Shown: positions 37,128 to 46,248 of the stretch, one piece after another | Numbering within the stretch: the stretch's first letter is position 1 | Layout of the letters: each line of letters begins with the position of its first letter | Assembly: GCA_027858955.1 (NCBI GenBank) | Contig: JAQIBR010000165.1 | Span: forward strand, 1-60,200 | Direction of reading: 5' to 3' | Origin: Bacteroidales bacterium | Lineage (GTDB): Bacteria; Bacteroidota; Bacteroidia; Bacteroidales; UBA12170 | Length of the DNA: 60,200 nucleotides | Program-made: the position numbers and the translations under genes | The notes under the pieces: model-generated | The model's input: only the letters and a program-made list of their open reading frames with translations | Databases searched by the model: none | Told to the model about the DNA's origin: nothing

Positions 37128-38238
37128 ATGATATTAACAGACGACATAAAAGATCTGAATACTCGTATAGATGCTTTGAGGAGGTATCTTTGACATCGAT
37201 CGTAAGAAGATTGAAGTAATAGAAGAAGAGGAAAAAACACAAGCTCCCGATTTTTGGGATAACTCACAAATAGCCAAAAAAATTTTAAAAAGTATTCAAA
37301 CTAAAAAAAAATGGGTTGATGATTTTGTAATAGCTGAAGATGCTCTAGCAGATTTAGAAGTCCTTTTCGATTTTTTTAAACTCGCTGAAGCAAAAGAACA
37401 AGAAGTTGAGGAGCAGTACAAAATAGCAGTGACTCATATCGAAGCTTTGGAGTTTATAAATATGCTCAGTGGCGAGGAAGATAAATTTGGGGCCATTGTA
37501 AAAATAAATCCTGGAGCTGGCGGTACTGAAAGTCAGGATTGGGCTGAGATGCTTATGCGAATGTATATGCGTTATGGAGAGAGGAAAGGTTATAAAATAA
37601 AAACCATCGATTATCAAGAAGGAGATACGGCTGGAATAAAATCGGTAAGTATTGAGTTTGAAGGTGAATTTGCTTATGGCCATCTAAAAGGTGAAAATGG
37701 AGTTCATCGTTTGGTACGACTTTCACCCTTCGATTCTGCTAATAAAAGACATACTTCTTTTGCCTCAGTTTATGCTTATCCAATAATTGATGATGATATT
37801 GAGATAGAAGTTAATCCCGCCGATATAAGCTGGGACACTTTCCGGTCTGGTGGACCAGGCGGACAAAATGTAAATAAAGTGGAAACAGCAGTTCGACTGA
37901 AACATGCTCCTTCTGGAATTATAGTTGAATGTCAAGAAACACGTTCGCAAGGACAAAATAGACAGAAAGCTATGCAAATGCTAAAATCACAGTTATACGA
38001 AGTCGAACTACGCAAAAAGCAAGAAGCTTTAAATGCTATTGAAAGTAGCAAAAAGAAGATAGAATGGGGCTCTCAAATTCGCAACTATGTTATGCATCCA
38101 TATAAGTTAGTTAAGGATGTAAGAACCGGAGAAGAAACTAGTAATGTTCAAGCTGTAATGGATGGTGATTTGGATGCATTTATTAAAAGTTATCTGATGA
38201 CCTATGGATCTTCGGTAGGCAAAGTCGAGGGAATATAA
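37128..38238 (+). CDS. prfB: Peptide chain release factor 2 (with programmed +1 frameshift)
   Basis: RF2 recognises UGA and UAA and triggers peptide release. The first 21 codons ([21 protein letters not shown]) end at an in-frame TGA (37191-37193); skipping one base gives the +1 frame, which runs to 38238 for 369 residues in total. Seen in the main frame: the stop-reading SPF tripeptide ([15 protein letters not shown]) and the GGQ catalytic motif ([16 protein letters not shown]). The shift site AGGAGG-TAT-CTT-TGA-C is the classic one, so the gene is functional, not broken. A conventional caller would start at a GTG near 37429 and lose about 100 residues. Confidence 0.96.
37179..37193 (+). promoter_or_regulatory. 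prfB programmed +1 frameshift site
   Basis: AGGAGG (internal SD, 37179-37184), TAT, CTT (37188-37190) and TGA (37191-37193). The tRNA on CTT slips to TTT when TGA is slowly decoded, so low RF2 raises RF2 output. The SD match to 16S rRNA is complete here. Confidence 0.93.
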
Positions 38239-38355
38239 TAGCCCGTTTAGCAACAAGGCGAAAAAGAAACCAATAAGACTGAAAGGTGTAAGTTTGAAAC
38301 AAGTAGATTTAAAATATTTAGCTCTTTGAGCTTTGAAAAGACTGAGAATATTGAA

Positions 38356-38763
38356 ATGAAGAAGGAAATAGACAACAAACTCAACTCAAAAAACATTAAA
38401 CCAACAGCAATGCGACAGTTGGTTCTGCAAGTTCTAACAGAACAAAAAACGGCTATTAGTTTGCCTGAATTAGAACAAAAGTTTGAAAAAGCTGATAAAG
38501 CAACTTTATATAGAACGTTAAAAACTTTCCTGGAACATCAACTCATTCATTCAATTGAAGATGGCTCTGGTTCATTAAGATACGCACTTTGCGAAGATTT
38601 TTGCACTTGCGGACCAGAACATTTACATGTTCATTTTTTATGCAACAAATGCGGGAAAACATATTGTATGAAAGATTCGCCTGTTCCCCTGCCAGACTTA
38701 CCTAATGGATTTGAATCTACCAGTGCAAACTTTGTTGTCAAAGGTATTTGTTCAAATTGTTAA
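38356..38763 (+). CDS. Fur-family metal-responsive repressor
   Basis: A 135-residue Fur/Zur-type regulator: a winged-helix DNA-binding half (NIKPTAMRQLVLQVL; KATLYRTLKTFLEHQLIHS) and a metal-binding dimerisation half with a HLHVHFLCNKCGKTYC site and a second CxxC (GICSNC) that would hold structural zinc. The ATG at 38356 is chosen; an upstream TTG (38326) is possible. It is the first gene of the metal island and the natural candidate to control the pump genes. Which metal it senses is not clear from sequence. Confidence 0.87.
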   Translation: MKKEIDNKLNSKNIKPTAMRQLVLQVLTEQKTAISLPELEQKFEKADKATLYRTLKTFLEHQLIHSIEDGSGSLRYALCEDFCTCGPEHLHVHFLCNKCGKTYCMKDSPVPLPDLPNGFESTSANFVVKGICSNC

Positions 38764-38839
38764 AATTAACTTTGCAACCCGGTTGCACGAATTATATAGT
38801 ATTTTTGTCGTTATAATTATTAGAAATAAGAATTTGCAG

Positions 38840-39145
38840 ATGAAATATATAGCAGTAATATTATCAGTGTATGTAATGGTTTTAACAGCCATGCCTTGCA
38901 ATGATGTTCATGCTGCTAATTCAAATTCTGTTTCCATGGAATTACATCAACAAAGTCCTAATCAGACAAATGATGTTGATTTATGTTCCCCATTTTGTTT
39001 TTGTCAATGTTGCCAAACGCTTTCTTTCCCTTCATTTTATGATGGTTTATTGTCCGATGTCGAAGTGGCTACTTTGAATATTCCTTTCAAAGAATCAAGA
39101 TTTTCAAATCCTTTTTCTTCCATCTGGCAGCCTCCCAAATTATAA
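38840..39145 (+). CDS. Small exported Cys-rich protein (DUF6660-like)
   Basis: A 101-residue protein with an N-terminal signal-like segment (MKYIAVILSVYVMVLTAMPC), a polar middle and a Cys cluster CSPFCFCQCC, ending in IWQPPKL. The pattern agrees with the DUF6660 group found next to metal-efflux genes in Bacteroidota. A periplasmic metal-handling role is inference. The long in-frame extension upstream overlaps the Fur gene and is not used here. It lies 140 nt before the pump gene, with palindromes in between. Confidence 0.7.
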   Translation: MKYIAVILSVYVMVLTAMPCNDVHAANSNSVSMELHQQSPNQTNDVDLCSPFCFCQCCQTLSFPSFYDGLLSDVEVATLNIPFKESRFSNPFSSIWQPPKL

Positions 39146-39169
39146 TCGTTTCATCTTAACAATTTGCTC

Positions 39170-39230
39170 GTATCAATTTCTTGATGTGATACATTGTAAA
39201 TAAAAGGTTGTCCAAGAGTAGTCTCTTGGA
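39170..39230 (+). promoter_or_regulatory. Operator-like palindromes upstream of the metal pump
   Basis: GTATCA-N11-TGATAC (39170-39192) is a perfect inverted repeat with an inner ATCAA-N4-TTGAT; TCCAAGAG-N4-CTCTTGGA (39211-39230) is a second perfect one. They could be binding sites for the Fur-family protein or, for the second, an RNA hairpin. No good -7 box was found. Confidence 0.45.
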
Positions 39231-39284
39231 GTGAAAACACCTTGAAATTAATTTATATCCCAATAAATAATTCATAATATTCAA

Positions 39285-42200
39285 ATGATAAATAAAATAA
39301 TATCTTTTTCAATAAAGAATAAGGCACTCATTGGGCTTATGACAATAGGCTTAATACTTGGTGGAATATATTCCATGACCAAAGTACCGCTCGATGCCAT
39401 GCCAGATATTACAAACAATCAGGTTTTAGTTATCACTACTGCACCCAATTTGGGTACAGAAGATATTGAACAGTTTGTAACCTATCAGGTTGAATTGGCC
39501 GTGGCAAACCTTCCTGATGTTACTGAAATAAGAAGTGTATCTAGGTTCGGACTGTCAGTTGTGACCATCGTATTTAAAGAAAGTGCAGGAACATATCTTC
39601 CAAGACAATTGGTAAGTGAAGCCTTAGCAGAAGTAAAAGAAAAAATACCCGACGGATTTGGAGAACCTTTCATGGCTCCGATAAGCACAGGTTTGGGTGA
39701 AATCTATCAATACACACTTGAAGTACAAGCAGGTTTCGATACCATTTATGACGACATGGAACTTCGAACTATGCAGGAATGGATAGTGAAACGTCAGATG
39801 GCTATGTTACCGGGTGTTGTAGAAGTAAACTCTTTTGGTGGTAGAGGTAAACAATATGAGGTTGCTGTTAATCCCGACAAACTACGCAGTATGGGACTAA
39901 CAATTACTGATATTTTTGATGCCCTTGAAGCCAACAACCAAAACACAGGTGGAGCATATATAGAGAAAAACTATCAAGCAAATTTCATTCGAGGCGAAGG
40001 TTTAATGAGGTCGCTCGATGATATTAAAAACACCGTAGTATCAAATAAAGACAACCAAGCTATTTTTATTCGAGATGTAGCAGAGGTTAAATATGGTAGT
40101 TTTTTGCGGTTTGGGGCTTTTACCAAAGATGGAAAAGGAGAAGCTGTTGGAGGTATAGTGATGATGTTAAAAGGAGAAAACTCCAATGATGTTATTGCAG
40201 ATGTAAAAGAACGCATTGCCTTAATTCAAAAATCCTTACCCGAAGGAGTAGTAATAAAACCTTTTCTCGACCGTAGCAAATTAATAAAAAGTACTACTTC
40301 CACAGTTGCCGAGAACCTTTCATTGGGAGCATTAATTGTAATTTTTGTATTGGTAATATTCTTAGGCAATCTAAGAGGTGGCTTAATTGTAGCATCAACT
40401 ATCCCTTTGGCATTGTTATTTGCTTTTATCATGATGAATCTTTTTGGGGTATGGGCAAACTTAATGAGTCTTGGAGCACTTGATTTTGGAATACTGGTTG
40501 ATGGTGCAGTAATCATTGTTGAAAGTATGATTTTTTACTTGCATAAGAAAAACTTGATTGGAACAAAACTTGACCAACCCAAACGCAATGAAATTGCCTA
40601 TAAATCGGCAAGTAAAATGATGAATTCCGCATTTTTTGGACAGCTGATCATTTTAATAGTTTTTATCCCTGTTTTGGCTCTTCAAGGTGTCGAAGGTAAA
40701 ATGTTTATCCCTATGGCCATGACATTTGGCTTTGCTGTTTTGGGTGTTGTTGTATTGTGTTTAACTTATATACCTATGATGGCTGCCTTATTCATTCAAC
40801 CACCAAAAACTGATAAAAAAACATGGGGTGATAGATTGATTGCTAAACTTGAAAATATATACAGTCCGGTTATTGATTGGGCAATTAAGAGGAGTCGCAT
40901 TGTTATTGCAATTGCTTTGATATTATTAATATCAGGTGGTTTCTTATTCACACGAATGGGTGCTGAGTTTATTCCAAAACTAGATGAAGGGGATTTTGCA
41001 TTCCAAGCATTTTTAAAACCCGGTACTTCGTTAACTGAAGTTACAAAAGCTTCTACAAGATTGGAACAAATTGTAATGGAGAATTTTCCCGATGAAATAG
41101 AAAGTATTCAAAGCAGGATCGGGGTAGCCGATTTACCTATGGATCCCATGCCGATAGATATTGCTGATATTTTTGTGATACTAACTCCACAAGACCAATG
41201 GACTAGAGCAGAATCAAAAAAGGAATTAATTGATAAAGTCAGGGAAAAAGTTAGTGTTTTGCCCGGTATCAATTTCGAATTTAGTCAACCAGTTGAAATG
41301 CGCTTTAATGAATTATTAACAGGAATCCGTCAAGATTTAGCCGTTAAACTATATGGTGATGATTTAGACATTCTTGCAGATAAAGCAGAAGAAATTGCAG
41401 GTTTAATTGCAGGTATTGATGGTGTGGCTGCTGTTAAAGCCGAAGCAACCAGAGGACTGCCGCAAATCACGGTAAATTACGATCGTAATAAGATGGGGCG
41501 ATATGGATTAAATATTACTGAACTTAATACTGTTATCGAAACTGCATTTAGTGGTGGTGTTGCGGGAAGTATCTATGAGGGTGAAAAAATGTTTGACCTT
41601 GTTGTAAGGTTGGATGAAGAACACCGAAAAAGTATAGATGATATTCGAAACTTATATGTCATTTTACAAGATGGGAATCAAATTCCTTTAAAAGAAGTGG
41701 CTGAAATAAGTTATCAACCTGGTCCTATGCAAATCAGTCGTGATAATACCAATAGACGAACTTATGTTGGGATTAATGTTGAAGGTCGTGATATAAAGTC
41801 GCTTGTTGAAGAAATCCAGACAACATTGGATAAGAGATTAGAATTACCTACAGGATATTATATTCGTTACGGGGGTGCTTTTGAAAATCTGGAAAGAGCT
41901 TCCAAAAGGTTGACTCTCGTTGTTCCGCTCGCCTTGGGGTTGATTTTTATGTTGGTGTTTTTTGCAGTAAAATCATTTAAGCAAACACTTATGATTTATG
42001 TTGCAGTACCCTTCGCCGCTGTTGGTGGTATATTTTCGCTCTATTTACGGGACATGCCTTTTAGTATATCTGCAGGTGTTGGTTTTATTGTTTTGTTTGG
42101 AGTAGCTGTACTAAATGGGTTGGTTTTAATAAGTGGCTTTAACGAATTAAAAGAAGAGGGTAAGCTACATATCAATGATATTATTAAAAAGGGGTCGCTA

Positions 42201-43625
42201 AGACGAATCCGACCAATATTATTAACTGCTTCAACTGATATTCTTGGGTTCTTGCCAATGGCTGTATCAGCTTCAGCAGGAGCTGAAGTACAACGTCCTT
42301 TGGCGACAGTTGTAATTGGAGGTATGCTCACATCTACTTTACTTACGCTAATTGTACTGCCTATTTTATATAAGTATGTTGAATCAAGTAAAAAAACAAT
42401 TAAACTACCTAAAGTTGGAATGGCAGTTTTAACCGTATTAATGATTGTAACGATTTCAGTTCTTCCAAATGAACTTAGTGCTCAAAATTCATCAATAAAC
42501 TTGCAACAAGCCATAGAAAGAGCAAAAGAAAATTATCCTTCTATTAAAGCTGCTCAGATGGAAGTTGACAAACAAAAAGCTCTGAAAGCTACGGCTTATG
42601 ATTTTGGAAGCACTTCAATTTATACAGGAAAGGAAGAGGTTGGAAATGGTATGCCGGGAGTTCAAAACCAGATAGGAATAGAGCAATCAGACATTGATAT
42701 TTTTGCTATATCTGCAAAGAGTAAGCTAGCCGATACTCGTACTCATCAAGCGGTAGTGGGACTGAACTTAACTGAACAAACGCTTTCGCGCGATGTGAGT
42801 ATTGCCTGGTATAAAGCAGTTTATAATAAACAACAATGGCTTCTTTTTGTACAGCTCGATAGTTTATATTCAAATTTCCAGAAAGCAGCAGAACTGAGGT
42901 ATAAAACTCAGCAAACTTCTAAAATTGAATTTCTTTCAGCATCAGCTAAGTATAAAGAATTACAGGTAAATATCAAAAAAGCCAAGAGTAACTATTTGGC
43001 AAGTTTACAAATCTTAAATCAATACTTGTTATATCCATCCGAATTTGATGTTAACATTCAAAATATCGGGCAGCATGTTTTTGATATAGTTTCTAAAAAT
43101 GATTCATTGAATGAAAGCCCATTATTGAATTACTATTCCACTTCCATTAATGTAGCAGAATCGGAATGGAAAACGGAAAAAGCCAATTTCCTACCTAAAT
43201 TAAACCTTGGCTATAAATTGCAATCGGTTGATGGCAATTCAGGGCTTTATGGATGGGAAGCAGGTGTAACTATTCCTTTAGTGTTTTTCTCTCAATCAGG
43301 AAAAACAAAAGCTGCAAATATAAATGTGCAAATTACTAGTCAGCAATACCAACAAAAGGAACTGGAAATCAAAGCCGGGTATAATCAACAAATTAGCAGA
43401 TACCTTGTGCTTCAGGATGTTATTAATTATTACAGAAAAGAAGCATTACCATTGGCAAATGAACAAATTCAGGCTTCTTATTTGGCGTATAAACTGGGAA
43501 GTATTGACTATGTTCAGTTTATTCAAAATATGGAAACTGCAATTAATACAAAACAAGAGTTTCTAAATCAACAGGCAGAATACTTTGAATTGTCTGCTCA
43601 ATTAAAATATATAACAGGTAAATAA
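39285..43625 (+). CDS. Heavy-metal efflux RND pump fused to a TolC-like outer-membrane domain
   Basis: A 1446-residue fusion. Residues 1 to about 1040 are a CzcA/CusA-type RND pump (first transmembrane helix at 14-30, porter domains, 12-helix layout). The proton-relay pattern in helix 4 is LDFGILVDGAVIIVE (D400, D406, E413), seen in the Zn/Co/Cd/Ni branch and not in Cu/Ag CusA. Residues about 1046-1066 form a hydrophobic segment ending LSAQ, like an internal signal or tether. Residues about 1070-1446 are an outer membrane efflux protein repeat (NLQQAIERAKENYPSIKAAQ). Such fusions are known in Bacteroidota. The adaptor gene follows after 19 nt. It exports metal from periplasm or cytoplasm to the outside. 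Confidence 0.92.
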   Translation: MINKIISFSIKNKALIGLMTIGLILGGIYSMTKVPLDAMPDITNNQVLVITTAPNLGTEDIEQFVTYQVELAVANLPDVTEIRSVSRFGLSVVTIVFKESAGTYLPRQLVSEALAEVKEKIPDGFGEPFMAPISTGLGEIYQYTLEVQAGFDTIYDDMELRTMQEWIVKRQMAMLPGVVEVNSFGGRGKQYEVAVNPDKLRSMGLTITDIFDALEANNQNTGGAYIEKNYQANFIRGEGLMRSLDDIKNTVVSNKDNQAIFIRDVAEVKYGSFLRFGAFTKDGKGEAVGGIVMMLKGENSNDVIADVKERIALIQKSLPEGVVIKPFLDRSKLIKSTTSTVAENLSLGALIVIFVLVIFLGNLRGGLIVASTIPLALLFAFIMMNLFGVWANLMSLGALDFGILVDGAVIIVESMIFYLHKKNLIGTKLDQPKRNEIAYKSASKMMNSAFFGQLIILIVFIPVLALQGVEGKMFIPMAMTFGFAVLGVVVLCLTYIPMMAALFIQPPKTDKKTWGDRLIAKLENIYSPVIDWAIKRSRIVIAIALILLISGGFLFTRMGAEFIPKLDEGDFAFQAFLKPGTSLTEVTKASTRLEQIVMENFPDEIESIQSRIGVADLPMDPMPIDIADIFVILTPQDQWTRAESKKELIDKVREKVSVLPGINFEFSQPVEMRFNELLTGIRQDLAVKLYGDDLDILADKAEEIAGLIAGIDGVAAVKAEATRGLPQITVNYDRNKMGRYGLNITELNTVIETAFSGGVAGSIYEGEKMFDLVVRLDEEHRKSIDDIRNLYVILQDGNQIPLKEVAEISYQPGPMQISRDNTNRRTYVGINVEGRDIKSLVEEIQTTLDKRLELPTGYYIRYGGAFENLERASKRLTLVVPLALGLIFMLVFFAVKSFKQTLMIYVAVPFAAVGGIFSLYLRDMPFSISAGVGFIVLFGVAVLNGLVLISGFNELKEEGKLHINDIIKKGSLRRIRPILLTASTDILGFLPMAVSASAGAEVQRPLATVVIGGMLTSTLLTLIVLPILYKYVESSKKTIKLPKVGMAVLTVLMIVTISVLPNELSAQNSSINLQQAIERAKENYPSIKAAQMEVDKQKALKATAYDFGSTSIYTGKEEVGNGMPGVQNQIGIEQSDIDIFAISAKSKLADTRTHQAVVGLNLTEQTLSRDVSIAWYKAVYNKQQWLLFVQLDSLYSNFQKAAELRYKTQQTSKIEFLSASAKYKELQVNIKKAKSNYLASLQILNQYLLYPSEFDVNIQNIGQHVFDIVSKNDSLNESPLLNYYSTSINVAESEWKTEKANFLPKLNLGYKLQSVDGNSGLYGWEAGVTIPLVFFSQSGKTKAANINVQITSQQYQQKELEIKAGYNQQISRYLVLQDVINYYRKEALPLANEQIQASYLAYKLGSIDYVQFIQNMETAINTKQEFLNQQAEYFELSAQLKYITGK

Positions 43626-43644
43626 TCTATTAAACAAAAATATA

Positions 43645-44922
43645 ATGAAAACAAAAATATTTATAGCATTTATAGCCATTGCAACCTTGATGTCGTGTAA
43701 CTCAGGCAATGATAAAGGACATGAAGGTGAAGAACACGAAGAGCAAGGCCCAGAAGGAGTGGTTGTATTAAAAAAGAATCAGCGAGAAGCCCTTAATTTA
43801 AAATTGGGGAATTTTATGATGCGGAATTTAACCACCGTAGTAAAAACTAATGGTCAACTTGAAGTTCCTCCATCAAGTAGTGCTGAAGTAACCGCAATAA
43901 TTGGAGGAAATGTGAAAAGCATAAAAGTATTTCATGGAGATAAAGTATCTAAAGGGCAGCTCCTAGCAGTTCTTGAGCATCCTGATTATATTGTTCTTCA
44001 AGAAGAGTTTTCTGAAGTAGCAAATAAACTGGAGTACTTGGAGAAAGAATACGAACGTCAGAAAGAACTTTTTGAAAACAATGTTGGTGCAGGTAAAGAT
44101 TATCAACAGGCGAAGTCGGAATATAATACTGCGAAAGCAAAGTATGCAGGACTAAAATCTCGTTTACAATTGATTAACCTTTCACCTGATAAAATTGAAG
44201 AAGGGATTATTTCGAATACGGTAAATATCATATCACCAATTAATGGCTTTGTTAATGAAGTTAATATAAAAGTTGGTACTTATGTCGATGCCAAAAACAA
44301 ACTTTTTGCTATTACAGATAGCAGTAAAATTCATGCCGACTTTATGCTTTATGAAAAAGATGTTCATCTTGTAAAGGAGGGTCAAAAGGTTCATTTTACT
44401 GTTTCAAATCGTCCTGGTGAAGAATTAACTGCTACAGTGTTTGCTATTGGAAAAGAGTTTGAACCCAATTCAAGGGCAGTACATATTCATACTAATATAA
44501 TCGAAAAAGTATCCGGTCTTATTTCAGGAATGTATATCTCTGGTCATTTACATACTGATGAAAAATATACTCGCACATTACCCAATGATGCAATAGTAAC
44601 CGAAGGAACTAAGTCATATATTTTTATTCAGGCCAATGAAGCTCTTGAAGAACATGGTTATGATGAACATGCAGACGAAGATGAAAAACATATTGAAGAT
44701 GAAAATCATGAAGGACATGAGCATGGAGATGCTGACGATGATGATGGCGAAGAGGATAAGATGGCTTTCAAAATGATAGAAGTTATGACTGGATTAAAAG
44801 ATGATGGCTATACTGAAATCTACCTAATAGACTCATTACCTAAAAATACAAAAGTAGTGATGAATGCTGCCTATTATTTATTGGCGGATATGAAGAAAGA
44901 AGAAACAGAACATGACCATTAA
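43645..44922 (+). CDS. RND periplasmic adaptor (CusB/CzcB-like lipoprotein)
   Basis: A 425-residue membrane-fusion protein. The start has a lipobox, LMSC (Cys18), so it is likely a lipoprotein. Seen: the barrel-sandwich hybrid halves (EVTAIIGGNVKSIKVFHGDKV and ISPINGFVNEVNIKVGT) around a coiled-coil hairpin (about residues 120-170). A His/Asp/Glu-rich insert near residues 335-372 (EEHGYDEHADEDEKH and after) may bind metal. The last part (VMTGLKDDGYTEI) closes the membrane-proximal domain. It links the RND pump to its TolC domain and may hand over metal. Confidence 0.9.
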   Translation: MKTKIFIAFIAIATLMSCNSGNDKGHEGEEHEEQGPEGVVVLKKNQREALNLKLGNFMMRNLTTVVKTNGQLEVPPSSSAEVTAIIGGNVKSIKVFHGDKVSKGQLLAVLEHPDYIVLQEEFSEVANKLEYLEKEYERQKELFENNVGAGKDYQQAKSEYNTAKAKYAGLKSRLQLINLSPDKIEEGIISNTVNIISPINGFVNEVNIKVGTYVDAKNKLFAITDSSKIHADFMLYEKDVHLVKEGQKVHFTVSNRPGEELTATVFAIGKEFEPNSRAVHIHTNIIEKVSGLISGMYISGHLHTDEKYTRTLPNDAIVTEGTKSYIFIQANEALEEHGYDEHADEDEKHIEDENHEGHEHGDADDDDGEEDKMAFKMIEVMTGLKDDGYTEIYLIDSLPKNTKVVMNAAYYLLADMKKEETEHDH

Positions 44923-44933
44923 AAACTAATTTT

Positions 44934-45266
44934 ATGAAAGAAATAAAAGCATTTGTACGTCCCAATAAAGTAAATGAAATTGTGCAGCAACTAAAAGACA
45001 ATGGATTTGAAAATATGACAATTTCATCAGCAGAAGGAACAGGGAAGTTGCAAAGAGAAAATGCATCCATATCACAGAAGTTTTCGATTACTGATAGTGA
45101 AATTGCTAAACTTGAGATTGTAGCGAAAGATGAAGATGTTGACACAATTTGTGCTATAATCTGTGAATACGGGTGTACACTAAATCCGGGCGATGGACTA
45201 ATCTATATTTCCGATGTTGAAAAGGTGTACCGTGTAAAAACAGGTTTGGAAAACGGAGAAAAATAA
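44934..45266 (+). CDS. PII-like signalling protein of the metal-efflux type
   Basis: A 110-residue member of the PII (GlnB) superfamily: KEIKAFVRPNKVNEIVQQL at the start and GDGLIYISDVEKVYRVKTG at the end, the latter the standard PII C-terminal signature. The T-loop region reads SISQKFSIT and lacks the Tyr-containing GlnB loop, so uridylylation control is unlikely. PII relatives next to CzcA/CusA genes have been noted before; they may sense metals or nucleotides. It starts 12 nt after the adaptor gene and ends before a terminator. Confidence 0.82.
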   Translation: MKEIKAFVRPNKVNEIVQQLKDNGFENMTISSAEGTGKLQRENASISQKFSITDSEIAKLEIVAKDEDVDTICAIICEYGCTLNPGDGLIYISDVEKVYRVKTGLENGEK

Positions 45267-45281
45267 TTCATAACTTTAAGG

Positions 45282-45318
45282 GCTGGTTGCCTTAATATAT
45301 CTGGCAACTTGCTTTTTT
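45282..45318 (+). terminator. Intrinsic terminator after the PII-like gene
   Basis: GTTGCC (45286-45291) pairs with GGCAAC (45303-45308), with outer GC pairs broken by a mismatch, then CTTTTTT. It divides the pump operon from the DUF302 group, whose own promoter I could not find in the 26 nt left. Confidence 0.65.
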
Positions 45319-45344
45319 AATAATTCACATTAAAAGCAAATAAG

Positions 45345-45731
45345 ATGAAGTATTATTTTGAAAAAACATTGAATTGCTCTTTTGAAGAAGCAGTAAAAAG
45401 GGTAACAGAAGAACTCAAAAAGGAGGGTTTCGGGGTACTGTCCGAGATTGATGTACAGGCAACCTTAAAAAAGAAACTGGATGTAAGTTTTAAAAAGTAC
45501 CGGATTTTGGGGGCTTGCAATCCTACATTTGCCTATGAAGCACTAAAGGTTGAAAACAAAATAGGGGCTATGCTGCCCTGCAATGTGATTGTGCAGGAGA
45601 TGGAGGATGGCAAAACTGAGGTGGCTGCCGTTGACCCTGTCGCTTCTATGCAAGCGGTTGAAAATGATAAATTGGGTGATGTCGCCAATGAAATCAGGTC
45701 GAAACTTAAAAAGGTAATTGAAAACATATAA
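45345..45731 (+). CDS. DUF302 domain protein
   Basis: A 128-residue single-domain DUF302 protein (FEEAVKRVTEELKKEGFGVLSEIDV; YRILGACNPTFAYEAL; AMLPCNVIVQEM). The function is unknown, though the family is often near metal or redox genes. It has one Cys in GACNP and one in LPCN, both usual for the family. There is no signal peptide. The DNA is visibly richer in G and C than its neighbours, and so is the next gene, which hints at a separate origin. Confidence 0.88.
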   Translation: MKYYFEKTLNCSFEEAVKRVTEELKKEGFGVLSEIDVQATLKKKLDVSFKKYRILGACNPTFAYEALKVENKIGAMLPCNVIVQEMEDGKTEVAAVDPVASMQAVENDKLGDVANEIRSKLKKVIENI

Positions 45732-45775
45732 TACTGCCGCGATTTTAATCTAAGGTGGTTTAAAAATCTTTGAAA

Positions 45776-46243
45776 ATGAAAAAACAAGTATTGATTTTAG
45801 CCTTCGCTCTTTTCTGGGCATTCACCACGAATGCTCAGGAGGGCGAACGGTTAAAAGTAACCACAGGGGTTCGTATTAACCCTTTTGTGATGTATGATTT
45901 TGATGGCAACAGAACGGAAATAACACGTATCCATGCCGAGTTGGGCGTAATGTTTAATAAAAAAATATACATGTCGCTAGGGTACACACCGTATGCTAAC
46001 GTGGTTTATAATTTCAACGAATATTGGTTTGTCGGATTTGACAAAAAAATTCCGGTATCCTGGGTTTTGGCGGAAGAGTACATGTTTGATGAAAATAAAT
46101 TCATAGTCCAGACCGGGCCTAATTTTAAATTAGGAAACATCGGAAATGCCTTTGTGTTTCTGTTTACACCCATTGATAATATTGATTGGGGCTTGAAAGT
46201 GGGCGTCTTTATCCCGTTAAATGTAATTTTGTACAAAAAATAG
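45776..46243 (+). CDS. Small secreted/outer-membrane-type protein, unknown function
   Basis: I do not recognise a named family for this 155-residue protein. From the ATG at 45776 it has a signal peptide (MKKQVLILAFALFWAFTTNAQ). The rest alternates hydrophobic and polar residues with many aromatics (VMYDFDGNRTEITRIHAELG; MSLGYTPYANVVYNFNEYW), as in small beta-barrels. It ends with Lys-Lys-stop. It lies between the DUF302 gene and the CDF genes and shares their direction and higher GC, so it is probably part of that group. The TTG at 45770 is a less likely start. Confidence 0.6.
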   Translation: MKKQVLILAFALFWAFTTNAQEGERLKVTTGVRINPFVMYDFDGNRTEITRIHAELGVMFNKKIYMSLGYTPYANVVYNFNEYWFVGFDKKIPVSWVLAEEYMFDENKFIVQTGPNFKLGNIGNAFVFLFTPIDNIDWGLKVGVFIPLNVILYKK

Positions 46244-46248
46244 TTAAC

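Noticed and set aside
37191-37193. In-frame TGA in prfB as a pseudogene sign
   Set aside because: The sequence around it is the classic RF2 programmed +1 frameshift site and the next frame continues cleanly to a full RF2.
36704-37267. 187-codon minus-strand frame across recX and the prfB start
   Set aside because: It lies opposite two well-supported genes, is low-complexity (Leu/Ser/Ile rich) and resembles no family.
39285-43625. CzcA-TolC fusion as a sequencing or assembly error that removed a stop
   Set aside because: The joint has a sensible linker and signal-like segment, both parts are complete, and such fusions are known in Bacteroidota.
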